Shown: positions 1-5,238, counted from the first letter of the stretch. The stretch: DNA of 5,521 nt from Methanosarcinaceae archaeon (GCA_016926455.1 JAFGOO010000179.1:1-5521), one strand, 5' to 3'. Notes: generated from the sequence alone by a model not told the origin. A program made the numbers and translations.

Positions 1-737
1 ACACTTGACCAGTTGGCACCATGCCAGTATCCCGCAAGTGAATTGGCAACCGCCAAGCCAAAATCATCATGTGCGTGCGTTTCGATGTTCTTTGCACCCA
101 GTTCATTTTTCACGTATCTCACCATTTCCGGAGTGCCGTAAGGCTCATCAACGCCAACAAAAGGCATACCATAACCCACCGTATCACACAAACGTATCGT
201 ACAGTCCGGGTCAATCTCAAGTATCTTTGCAATAAGCGGATAGACAAAATTGTAGTTATCTGCCCGCGTCATGTCCTCTATATGCGCACGTGTCTTGAGA
301 CCATGGTCGACTGCATACTGAAGCGCATTTAAGTACTTCTCCTCTGCGGCTTCTCGGCTTGGCAACCCCATTTTATCAAATATATGAGAGTCCGACACCG
401 ACATCAATATCCCGGTTTCTTCAACACCGTCAACCTCTAGGATCATATCAATATCAGCAGGAACTGCCCGTGCCCATCCCGTAACCTCCGGGAATTCATA
501 GCCGCAATCAAGCATCAATTTTACGGCTACTCTGTCACGTTCATTAAAAACAAAAGTTTCTAATTTTTCAACACCTATCTCGTTCAGGAACTTATATATT
601 TTGAGTTTGTGTCCTTTGTTCATGACGATTCCGGGCATCTGGGAACCGTCGCGGATGGTACTGTCACTGATGAACACCTCCTGTCCATGGGGCAATTTTA
701 TCTTGGGTAAGTCATCATAAGTTTTGTATATCTTCAT
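1..737 (-). CDS. HMGL-like (isopropylmalate/homocitrate synthase superfamily) enzyme, 3' end outside window
   Basis: The first 245 codons read without a stop and then leave the window. The translation is the TIM-barrel half of the HMGL-like/DRE-TIM superfamily, which includes 2-isopropylmalate, homocitrate and citramalate synthases and HMG-CoA lyase. These cytosolic, metal-dependent enzymes make or break C-C bonds between an acyl-CoA and a keto acid. The N-terminal signature is DSTIRDGSQ (residues 25-33), with Arg29 and metal-ligand Asp30. The second metal site is HAHDDFGLAVAN (221-232), with His221 and His223. Two details differ from canonical synthases: Ser32 sits where RDGEQ has Glu, and HDD replaces the usual HND. 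The substrate cannot be named from the sequence, and the C-terminal part that would separate a regulated synthase from a short form is missing. The ATG is fixed by an AGGAGG six bases upstream. Composition is more GC-rich than the DNA to its right, as expected for a resident gene. Confidence 0.88.
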   Translation of the reverse strand, partial: MKIYKTYDDLPKIKLPHGQEVFISDSTIRDGSQMPGIVMNKGHKLKIYKFLNEIGVEKLETFVFNERDRVAVKLMLDCGYEFPEVTGWARAVPADIDMILEVDGVEETGILMSVSDSHIFDKMGLPSREAAEEKYLNALQYAVDHGLKTRAHIEDMTRADNYNFVYPLIAKILEIDPDCTIRLCDTVGYGMPFVGVDEPYGTPEMVRYVKNELGAKNIETHAHDDFGLAVANSLAGYWHGANWSS

Positions 738-743
738 TAAATT

Positions 744-749
744 CCTCCT
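744..749 (-). promoter_or_regulatory. Shine-Dalgarno site of the HMGL-like gene
   Basis: Read on the minus strand this is AGGAGG, six bases before the ATG at 737-735. It is a full match to the archaeal/bacterial anti-Shine-Dalgarno sequence and settles the start codon. Confidence 0.85.
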
Positions 750-764
750 TTACGTTTCAATCCA

Positions 765-884
765 TCAACTTTGCAGCCACAGAGCACGTTCTGTTTCTAT
801 TTCGAAAAAATCATTATAAAACACTGCAAAGAACATATCATTCAGTTCATCTTCATTCTGTATAAATGTTGCAAAACCGGCTAT
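765..884 (-). pseudogene. Possible C-terminal remnant of a gene upstream of the HMGL-like gene
   Basis: On the minus strand, 39 codons read openly from ATA at 884-882 to a TGA at 767-765. The peptide is rich in Phe, Glu and Asp; it contains NEDELNDMFFAVFYNDFFE and ends ERALWLQS. A stop (TAA 887-885) lies just upstream in this frame, and no start codon gives a plausible full gene. The TGA is 27 bases before the HMGL-like ATG, which is typical operon spacing. My reading is that this is the tail of a gene once co-transcribed with the HMGL-like gene and later truncated. I do not recognise the family. Forty open codons can also arise by chance in six frames, so confidence is limited. Confidence 0.33.
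814..821 (-). promoter_or_regulatory. Possible TATA box for the HMGL-like gene
   Basis: The minus strand reads TTTTATAA here, about 77 bases before the ATG. Archaeal transcription would then start near 790, inside an imperfect 16-bp palindrome at 779-794 (ACAGAG/TTCTGT halves, centre mismatched). An 8-bp inverted pair, CTTTGCAG at 769-776 and CTGCAAAG at 824-831, brackets the box. The same bases may be coding remnant, so this is weak. Confidence 0.25.
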
Positions 885-887
885 TTA

Positions 888-1077
888 ATCAACGCAATTT
901 TTCTAAATACACGATGTTATCCTTAAAATGTCTTTCTTTTCAAATCCAGTTATATTTAAAATTATGCTTCAAAAAATTAGTAGATGCTGTGTTGGAAAAT
1001 ATCCACACAAAAAGAACCTGATAATAACCGCTCTTTGAAATCTAGGAATCAATAAGCATAATTGTTGAAAGAAGCGA
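888..1077. other. AT-rich stretch without a recognisable gene
   Basis: I find no open frame with a start signal and no RNA gene on either strand. The only structure is a small hairpin near 988-1008, GTGT(T)GG against CCACAC around an AT loop. This may be degraded sequence of the truncated gene next to it, but nothing can be assigned. Confidence 0.4.
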
Positions 1078-1133
1078 TAGTGAGCGGATTGGGAGTGGGG
1101 ATTATTGGGGGTAAAAAAAGATTCCGCTCACTA
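1078..1133. repeat. Long stem-loop with G-rich loop
   Basis: TAGTGAGCGGA (1078-1088) and TCCGCTCACTA (1123-1133) form a perfect 11-bp inverted repeat. The 34-base loop carries G-runs of 3, 4 and 5 (1091-1093, 1097-1100, 1107-1111) and then seven A's. It lies just beyond the predicted right end of the tnpB derivative. It could be a structured RNA element, the end of another small mobile element, or a protein-binding site; the sequence does not decide. Confidence 0.6.
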
Positions 1134-1182
1134 ACTCAAAATATGTACCCCATAATATAAATATGTGGCGATATATTTGGGT

Positions 1183-1212
1183 GAACTACCACCTTTTAAA
1201 AGGGGTAGCTTC
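1183..1212. repeat. Right-end hairpin of the IS605-type remnant
   Basis: CTACC-A-CCTTTT (1186-1197) pairs with AAAAGGGGTAG (1198-1208) with one bulged A and essentially no loop. GAA 1183-1185 and TTC 1210-1212 extend it past a bulged C. On the minus strand it overlaps the tnpB stop codon, the usual place for the right-end hairpin of these elements. Confidence 0.65.
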
Positions 1213-1340
1213 CTGTTTCATTTCTAAACCCAACGGTTCAACTCAACAGGCATTTACAACCTTGACAGCCTCTTCAGCTTTGTTTCGTTAAGGCCAATTT
1301 CCTGTTGTTTTGTAGGATATAATCTGAACTTATTTTTCAA
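1186..1340 (-). pseudogene. tnpB: tnpB fused N- and C-terminal ends (IS605 OrfB, RNA-guided nuclease remnant)
   Basis: Starting at TTG 1340-1338, the minus strand reads MKNKFRLYPTKQQEIGLNET, the characteristic TnpB N-terminus (compare the common KFRLYPTKEQ). About 20 codons in, around 1282-1290, this runs into a segment that makes sense in another frame: NKAEEAVKVVNAC, a TGA, then VEPLGLEMKQEATPFKRW and a TAG at 1188-1186. That segment resembles the tail after the RDLNAA/zinc-finger region of archaeal TnpB. The TGA may be a decayed Gly codon (ACG is common there). The whole RuvC core and zinc finger, over 300 residues in a full TnpB, are absent. The first reading frame stops at 1263-1261. No nuclease can be made. 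The 3' part of tnpB normally also templates the omega-RNA scaffold, and that part is retained. Confidence 0.62.
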
Positions 1341-1399
1341 TTTTATAAATAGAGGCCATCAAATTAGAATTATGACTTAAAACCCTATTCTTTTTTTCA

Positions 1400-1431
1400 G
1401 TAACCTCGTTACGTTTTTTTTTTTGGGGGGG
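1400..1431. repeat. Small hairpin followed by T11 and G7 tracts
   Basis: GTAAC (1400-1404) and GTTAC (1408-1412) pair around CTC. They are followed by eleven T's (1414-1424) and seven G's (1425-1431), with another T7 on the other side (1391-1397). On the minus strand the hairpin is the candidate left end of the tnpB derivative. On the plus strand it would also look like a weak terminator. The T11G7 run is unusual and prone to slippage or sequencing error. Confidence 0.5.
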
Positions 1432-1440
1432 TGCGTTAGC

Positions 1441-1448
1441 TATAAATA
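1441..1448 (+). promoter_or_regulatory. Possible TATA box of the IS4-type transposase
   Basis: TATAAATA sits in the inverted repeat GCTAT-AA-ATAGC (1439-1450), about 55 bases before the coding region begins. An archaeal start site some 25 bases downstream would leave a leader containing the hairpins CCCATA-ATG-TATGGG (1481-1495) and GAGTCCTC-TTT-GAGGACTC (1499-1517). Confidence 0.4.
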
Positions 1449-1498
1449 GCATAAATTTATCCAGCCTCATGGCTATAAAACCCATAATGTATGGGGGT

Positions 1499-1517
1499 GA
1501 GTCCTCTTTGAGGACTC
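1499..1517 (+). repeat. Hairpin at the front of the transposase gene
   Basis: GAGTCCTC (1499-1506) and GAGGACTC (1510-1517) form a perfect 8-bp stem with a TTT loop. It covers the first readable codons of the transposase frame and a GTG at 1497-1499. Many insertion sequences hide their start region in such a stem when transcription comes in from outside, and this may do the same. Confidence 0.55.
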
Positions 1518-2533
1518 CATTGAAAACTATCTGAACAGAGAAAGCGCCTCAATCTGCCAATTTCTTCACTTTTTTTGCATAGAAGACATTTAAAAGCACG
1601 TGGTACGCTTTTTACACCAACAAAAGTTGGCATTACAAATATAGCATTTCTTCAATGATAAAACTCTTCTTTGTAAAGTGTTTAAGGAAATTATCTTACG
1701 AGAAGACAATTTCTTCGTTAACAGAAGAAGAAGCTATAATGCTCTCTTTTTGTGATGATAGCGGTTTCATAAAACTTCCTTCTGGAGGAACATTACATCA
1801 TTTTGTAAAATACAGGTTAGGTGAAGACGGAATAAATGAAATATTGCTGCTAATAGGTGAGAAAATTCTTAATCATGCTCATATAAAGGAGTCAAAGATC
1901 GATTCAACTCCACTTAAAACTTCCAAATATGAAAAGCATGCTGATTACAATCTTCATTATGGGTGTAGAATGAATAAAGCCCATATCACGATGGTAGGAA
2001 CATATCCTGTATATGTAACCCATACAAATGGTAATGCATCAGATTCTCTCGAACTTGACAAGCATATTGAAGCAATGAAAAAAATGAATGCTGATATTGA
2101 TTTTTATTCTGCTGACGTAGGTTATAATTCATTCCAAAATCATGCAGATATCTGGTACTATTTGAATACAAAACCAATTATTTCGTATTCTTCCAATGCT
2201 ATAATAAACAGGGAAGGTGAAGTTGAAAAAATTGACCATTGGGTGAACAAGATGTGGAAAAAGGGGGACATTCATGCAAAAATTGAAGATTAACTTAAAT
2301 TTCTCTATGATAACGGAAGACAGGAGCAGGTTGGAAAGTATTTTAGAACTCAAAACATTCTGGACAATCTATTTCTTAGGTTGTACAAAAAGAGAGCAGA
2401 ATTTGAAAAGATACGTGCTCATATCAAAGAAATAGTAACATTTGATATCAGAAGGGTTAGAATAGAGAGTAGAATGCTCTACTCTCGATTGAGTTTTGTA
2501 ACGTATCAATTATTAGTCCTTACAGAACTATAA
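1501..2533 (+). pseudogene. IS4-family DDE transposase, broken by a frameshift and an ochre stop
   Basis: Three collinear pieces make a roughly 340-residue DDE transposase. Piece 1 (1501-1590) reads VLFEDSIENYLNRESA and on to FCIEDI, then meets TAA. Removing one T from the TTT at 1589-1591 joins it to piece 2 (KSTWYAFYTNKSWHYKYS, then on through ATG 1655 to 2290). An in-frame TAA at 2291-2293 is followed in the same frame by piece 3 (2294-2533), from LKFLYDNGRQEQVG to QLLVLTEL and a final stop. Counting from ATG 1655, the catalytic Asp residues are Asp83 (KIDSTPL) and Asp154 (YSADVGYNS). Piece 3 holds LYKKRAEFEKIRAHIK (2381-2428), an exact Y-2-R-3-E-6-K IS4 signature whose Glu is at 2405-2407. 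Any product stopping at 2293 therefore lacks the catalytic Glu. No start codon is visible in frame before 1501, because TGA 1498-1500 blocks it. Confidence 0.85.
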
Positions 2534-2584
2534 AACGGAGTTGAAAACAGAAACTCATTTGGGAAGTTTTTTTAAAAAATGTTG

Positions 2585-2619
2585 TCAAATTAGAAAAGCA
2601 GTTTTAGTAGCTAATTTGA
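2585..2619. repeat. 9-bp inverted repeat after the transposase remnant
   Basis: TCAAATTAG (2585-2593) and CTAATTTGA (2611-2619) pair perfectly around 17 bases. It lies 51 bases after the transposase stop and just after a T8/A6 run (2567-2580). It may be a terminator or part of the element's right end. Confidence 0.4.
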
Positions 2620-2669
2620 TAGCCTCAAATATAATGTACCATAAAAACAAAAGATTAATACACTTATGA

Positions 2670-2846
2670 TTCATTTCTTTAGTCAGTAATCAACGGGAGA
2701 GACAATGTATCAAGAAGAACGCGAGAGACTCCACAAATCAGTTGATGAAAAGAGTCTATCAGGCCTGTGCAAAGAAGGCACTAAAGGAAGAACAAAATAT
2801 GCCCATTTGTGGGATGACCACAGAAGAACGCACTAAGATAAATTGA
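2670..2846 (+). pseudogene. Coding-like remnant of unknown family
   Basis: The frame ending at TGA 2844-2846 is open from 2670. Its last part, from ATG 2745, reads MKRVYQACAKKALKEEQN and ends MPICGMTTEERTKIN. It has the balanced, charged composition of a real protein, but there is no good ribosome site before TTG 2742/ATG 2745. The overlapping frame from ATG 2705 encodes 43 residues (MYQEERERLHKSVDEK, ending DDHRRTH) and does have a GGGAG site nearby, but looks less protein-like. I do not recognise either. One is at best a small hypothetical protein, and the former is more likely the tail of a lost gene. Confidence 0.25.
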
Positions 2847-2998
2847 AAGAAGAATAATTCTGAAGCAAGATATTAAGTATTTATTATTCTTAGTGGAAGG
2901 AGATGGATTTTTCGAAGGTACTTTGCAAAGTCAATGAAAGCTGAACTTTGTCCGGAACTATCGATGATGGATTGATTTGAACATGTGGAGCAAATAAT
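2847..2998. other. Spacer before the methyltransferase
   Basis: No gene is recognised. A GGAAGGAG followed by ATG near 2903 would start only a 13-codon reading (MDFSKVLCKVNES). GGAG at 2987-2990, eight bases before the methyltransferase ATG, is its likely ribosome site. Confidence 0.4.
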
Positions 2999-3616
2999 AT
3001 GGAGAATGAAATCAAAATGTTCTATGATCTTACGGCAGAAAGAACCGCCGAAGAATGGTATTGTGAAAATATATTGAAATCAACAATACACGATTTCATT
3101 TCATTGTTACCGAAAAATCCGCAAGTTCTTGACCTTGGTTGCGGTCCGGGCCATGAAAGTATGAGATTGAACCAAGCAGGAGCGAAAGTTTTAGGAATTG
3201 ATTTCAGTGAAAAATGTATTGATATTGCACGCCAACGTTGCCCTCAATGCAAATTTGAAGTAAATGATTTTCGGTTTTTAGATGATGAATATGGAAGGTT
3301 TGAAGGTGTTTTTGCATGTGCATCGTTGATTCATATAGGCCCCGAGGAACTGGGAAAGGTTTTGAGTAATATAAAAAATGTACTGGTTGATGGTGGCTAT
3401 GTTGCCGTTGTTATTGTTGAGGGAAAAGGAATTAATGAAAAACTTAGTATGCTTGAGGTCAAAGGACGAAAACTGAATAGGACTTTTTACTTATATACTC
3501 GAAATTATCTGAGAAAAAAGGCTGAAAAGGCAGGGTTGAAATACGTCCGTGAAGGATATCTTGATGAGAAACTAATGAAAGATGGTTGGCGGAACTATTT
3601 GTTCCAATCTATGTGA
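2999..3616 (+). CDS. Class I SAM-dependent methyltransferase, substrate unknown
   Basis: The protein has 205 residues, a normal size for a single-domain class I (Rossmann-like) methyltransferase of the Methyltransf_11/25 type. The S-adenosylmethionine site is clear: motif I VLDLGCGPGHES (43-54), an acidic end to strand 2 at GIDFS (Asp68), Asp90 in VNDFR at the motif III position, and SLIHIGPEEL (109-118) after strand 4. DGGYVAVVIVEG (131-142) is the strand 5 region. There is no signal peptide, membrane segment or target-recognition domain, so it should be cytosolic and act on a small molecule or a protein/RNA side group. Proximity to ACR3 raises arsenic methylation, but the conserved arsenite-binding cysteine set of ArsM is not evident, so I do not call it ArsM. 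The gene ends without a spacer at a foreign-looking fragment (3615-3791). It is AT-richer than ACR3, consistent with acquired DNA. Confidence 0.85.
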   Translation: MENEIKMFYDLTAERTAEEWYCENILKSTIHDFISLLPKNPQVLDLGCGPGHESMRLNQAGAKVLGIDFSEKCIDIARQRCPQCKFEVNDFRFLDDEYGRFEGVFACASLIHIGPEELGKVLSNIKNVLVDGGYVAVVIVEGKGINEKLSMLEVKGRKLNRTFYLYTRNYLRKKAEKAGLKYVREGYLDEKLMKDGWRNYLFQSM

Positions 3617-3791
3617 GCTCTACCTCCTAGCTTGGAATACTCAACAGTCAATTGCGGATATTTTAGGAATTGACCAAAAAACACTTTTAAATATTATTGA
3701 TAGAAAAAACGGACATTTGTCGGAAATACCTGATGACTTCGAGAAGTTCATCTACAACATCTGGAGAATCAAAAGAATGGTTTATCATTGA
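3615..3791 (+). pseudogene. Fragment of a ParB-like/HTH DNA-methylase protein
   Basis: The frame through the methyltransferase stop region reads ELYLLAWNTQQSIADILGID, an HTH-like segment of the 'NTQQSIA..LGIDQKT' type, then PDDFEKFIYNIW and a stop at 3789-3791. This pair resembles the junction in ParB-domain/DNA adenine methylase fusions from phages and mobile islands, where a short HTH is followed by a YNIW motif opening the methylase domain. Neither the ParB nuclease part before it nor the catalytic methylase motifs after it (DPF.G, DPPY) are present, so only about 59 codons of a much larger protein survive. No start codon or ribosome site of its own is seen. The family assignment rests on memory of the motif order and is moderate. 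Confidence 0.45.
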
Positions 3792-3916
3792 ACTTGACAT
3801 ATTCATGTTTTCATATCATCACCACCATTTATGGAGGTATTCGGCATGAAAATATAAGTCATGACCACTATAAAATAACACCAATACCAAAATTTTTTAT
3901 AGCCCACTTGAAAAAC
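3792..3916. other. AT-rich spacer before the ACR3 promoter
   Basis: No convincing gene. A 61-codon open frame from 3788 has low-complexity composition and no ribosome site. The T6 at 3894-3899 could end transcription coming from the methyltransferase. Confidence 0.4.
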
Positions 3917-3930
3917 AAAAATATATATGC
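3917..3930 (+). promoter_or_regulatory. TATA-like box of the ACR3 gene
   Basis: AAAAATATATATGC is the best TATA-like sequence before ACR3. An archaeal start site about 25 bases on would fall near 3950, inside the palindrome at 3943-3962, leaving a leader of roughly 100 bases. Confidence 0.4.
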
Positions 3931-3942
3931 GATTCCAGAGAC

Positions 3943-3962
3943 ATTTCAAATCCATTTGAAAT
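3943..3962. promoter_or_regulatory. Perfect 9-2-9 palindrome, candidate repressor operator of ACR3
   Basis: ATTTCAAAT and ATTTGAAAT are exact inverted copies separated by CC. The form (TCAAA...TTTGA) is like operators of ArsR/SmtB-type winged-helix repressors, which release DNA when arsenite or a metal binds. It sits over the predicted transcription start, where a bound repressor would block the polymerase. No regulator gene lies in the window, so the assignment to ArsR is inference. Confidence 0.5.
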
Positions 3963-4053
3963 ATCTATTTTAATCTAAAGGTCAGTAGATAGTAAAAAAT
4001 CAGATGGTGTGAGAGTATTACAGTTTGGCAAAATTATTGTGAGTGGATGAACA

Positions 4054-5238
4054 ATGACTGGAGAAGTATGCATAACCAAAGAACTCAAAGGCCTTGGTTT
4101 CTTTGAAAGGTACCTTACAGTATGGGTTATTCTATGCATCATAGGAGGCATATTGCTTGGAAGATTTGCACCGGATGTTGCAGTGTATCTTGATCGTCTC
4201 GCAATATATGTGGGCGATGCACCGGTAGTTTCGATTCCCATCGCAATCTGCCTATTTTTCATGATGTATCCCATCATGGTAAAGATCGATTTTGAGGATG
4301 TGTTAAAGGCTGGCAAGAATTTCAAGCCCGTAAGTCTTACCCTGTTAATCAACTGGGCGATCAAACCTTTCACGATGTATGCCATCTCGTACATTTTCCT
4401 TGGCACGCTCTTCCTTAACTTTATTGGACAGGATGCTGTGGACATTGTCAAGATGCCATTTGGACTTGATATGCCTGTGGGCGAAAGCTATGGAGAGGCC
4501 ACGGTGGTGCTGGTAGATGGTGTAAAGATGCTTCAGATTCCTCTGTGGAGAAGTTACCTTGCTGGCTGTATCCTACTGGGGATTGCTCCATGTACCGCAA
4601 TGGTGCTTGTCTGGGGCTATCTCGCACGGGGTAATGATGCCCATACCCTTGTGATGGTCGCGATTAACTCACTTACCATGCTTCTACTTTACGGACCTCT
4701 GGGCGGTTTCCTGCTGGGTGTGGGAAAACTCCCGGTACCATGGCAGGCACTGGCTCTCTCTATTGGGATATATGTTGCATTACCTCTTTTTTCTGGGTAT
4801 ATCTCTAGGAAACTCATTATCAGGACCAAGGGTAAAGAATGGTTCAATACGCGTTTCGTCCACTTATTGACCCCTATAACCATAACAGCTCTTCTGATAA
4901 CTCTTGTCCTGTTGTTCAGTTTCAAGGGAGAAGTCATACTTGCCCGCCCCCTTACGATCCTTTGGATTGCAGTCCCTCTTTTCATCCAGACTACCGTGAT
5001 CTTCCTGCTTGGTTATGGTCTTTCAAAAGTATTTGGTCTGACTTATGAGGATGCTGCCCCCTCAGCAATGATTGGGGCCTCCAACCATTTCGAGGTGGCG
5101 ATTGCAACAGCAACAATTCTGTTCGGTCTCTCATCTGGAGCTGCTCTTGCTACGGTTGTGGGGGTGTTAATTGAAGTACCAGTGATGCTCATGTTGGTAA
5201 AAATATGTCTGGGAACGAAAGGTTGGTTTTCTGCCTGA
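4054..5238 (+). CDS. acr3: ACR3-family arsenite efflux permease
   Basis: The 394-residue integral membrane protein expels arsenite [As(OH)3/As(OH)2O-] across the cytoplasmic membrane, conferring arsenic tolerance. ACR3 belongs to the BART superfamily and typically has ten membrane spans. Hydrophobic segments lie at about 21-38, 57-75, 94-123, 167-190, 198-223, 231-249, 271-289, 299-325, 338-360 and 363-386. The essential cysteine is in GIAPCTAMVLVW (Cys180); the paired conserved glutamate is in VLIEVPVML (Glu374). NSLTML (205-210) and GASNHFEVAIA (341-351) are also conserved. The loop between spans 3 and 4 (about 121-166) is long and polar, making the protein larger than compact bacterial ACR3s. 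ATG 4054 gives the expected N-terminus (KGLGFFERYLTVWV); only a weak GGATGA-type ribosome site precedes it. It is preceded by its own promoter and operator and followed by an oligo-T terminator, so it is probably monocistronic. No arsC, arsM or arsR is adjacent. It could be annotated arsB, but the fold is ACR3. Confidence 0.95.
   Translation: MTGEVCITKELKGLGFFERYLTVWVILCIIGGILLGRFAPDVAVYLDRLAIYVGDAPVVSIPIAICLFFMMYPIMVKIDFEDVLKAGKNFKPVSLTLLINWAIKPFTMYAISYIFLGTLFLNFIGQDAVDIVKMPFGLDMPVGESYGEATVVLVDGVKMLQIPLWRSYLAGCILLGIAPCTAMVLVWGYLARGNDAHTLVMVAINSLTMLLLYGPLGGFLLGVGKLPVPWQALALSIGIYVALPLFSGYISRKLIIRTKGKEWFNTRFVHLLTPITITALLITLVLLFSFKGEVILARPLTILWIAVPLFIQTTVIFLLGYGLSKVFGLTYEDAAPSAMIGASNHFEVAIATATILFGLSSGAALATVVGVLIEVPVMLMLVKICLGTKGWFSA

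Larger units (their letters stand above)
1183..1413 (-). mobile_element. Non-autonomous IS200/IS605-type remnant
   Basis: This short element on the minus strand has an internally deleted tnpB (separate entry) between two hairpins. The left-end candidate is GTAAC-CTC-GTTAC (1400-1412). The right-end candidate is the palindrome at 1183-1212. IS200/IS605 elements have no terminal inverted repeats; their ends are recognised as subterminal hairpins by the TnpA transposase, and deletion derivatives of this layout are known as palindrome-associated elements. No tnpA is present. The exact ends cannot be fixed from one copy: the true right end should lie a few to some tens of bases beyond the hairpin, below 1183, and the left end may include the T11/G7 tract at 1414-1431. 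Confidence 0.6.
1436..2619 (+). mobile_element. Degraded IS4-type insertion sequence
   Basis: The body is the transposase pseudogene at 1501-2533. TTAGCTA at 1436-1442 recurs inverted as TAGCTAA at 2608-2614, which would give an element of about 1.2 kb, right for a single-gene IS4/IS5-group element. The match is only seven bases and I see no clear target-site duplication, so the borders are tentative. Nothing else in the window could supply transposase to it. Confidence 0.45.

Noticed and set aside
5..332. Two overlapping plus-strand open frames (76 and 87 codons)
   Set aside because: They are antisense shadows of the HMGL-like gene, whose minus-strand frame has clear family motifs and a strong ribosome site.
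1400..1424. Plus-strand intrinsic terminator (hairpin plus T11)
   Set aside because: No plus-strand gene ends upstream, and the stem has only five pairs; the left end of the IS605-type remnant explains it better.
1580..1582. TAG upstream of the transposase ATG as a pyrrolysine codon
   Set aside because: The protein before this point reads well in a different frame (1501-1590), so the TAG lies in a non-coding frame; the lesion is a frameshift.
1986..2353. Minus-strand open frames across the transposase
   Set aside because: They overlap the transposase frame, which carries the DDE motifs, and have no family features of their own.
3788..3973. 61-codon plus-strand open frame before ACR3
   Set aside because: It has no ribosome site, odd composition, and runs over the TATA-like box and palindrome.
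3975..4451. 158-codon minus-strand open frame over the start of ACR3
   Set aside because: It is antisense to the ACR3 frame and mirrors its codon pattern; ACR3 motifs are unambiguous.
4689..5048. Two further open frames inside ACR3
   Set aside because: They lie wholly inside the ACR3 gene in other frames and show no motif.
2999..5238. A methyltransferase-ACR3 arsenic operon
   Set aside because: The genes are over 430 bases apart, separated by a gene fragment and by a promoter/operator, so co-transcription is unlikely.
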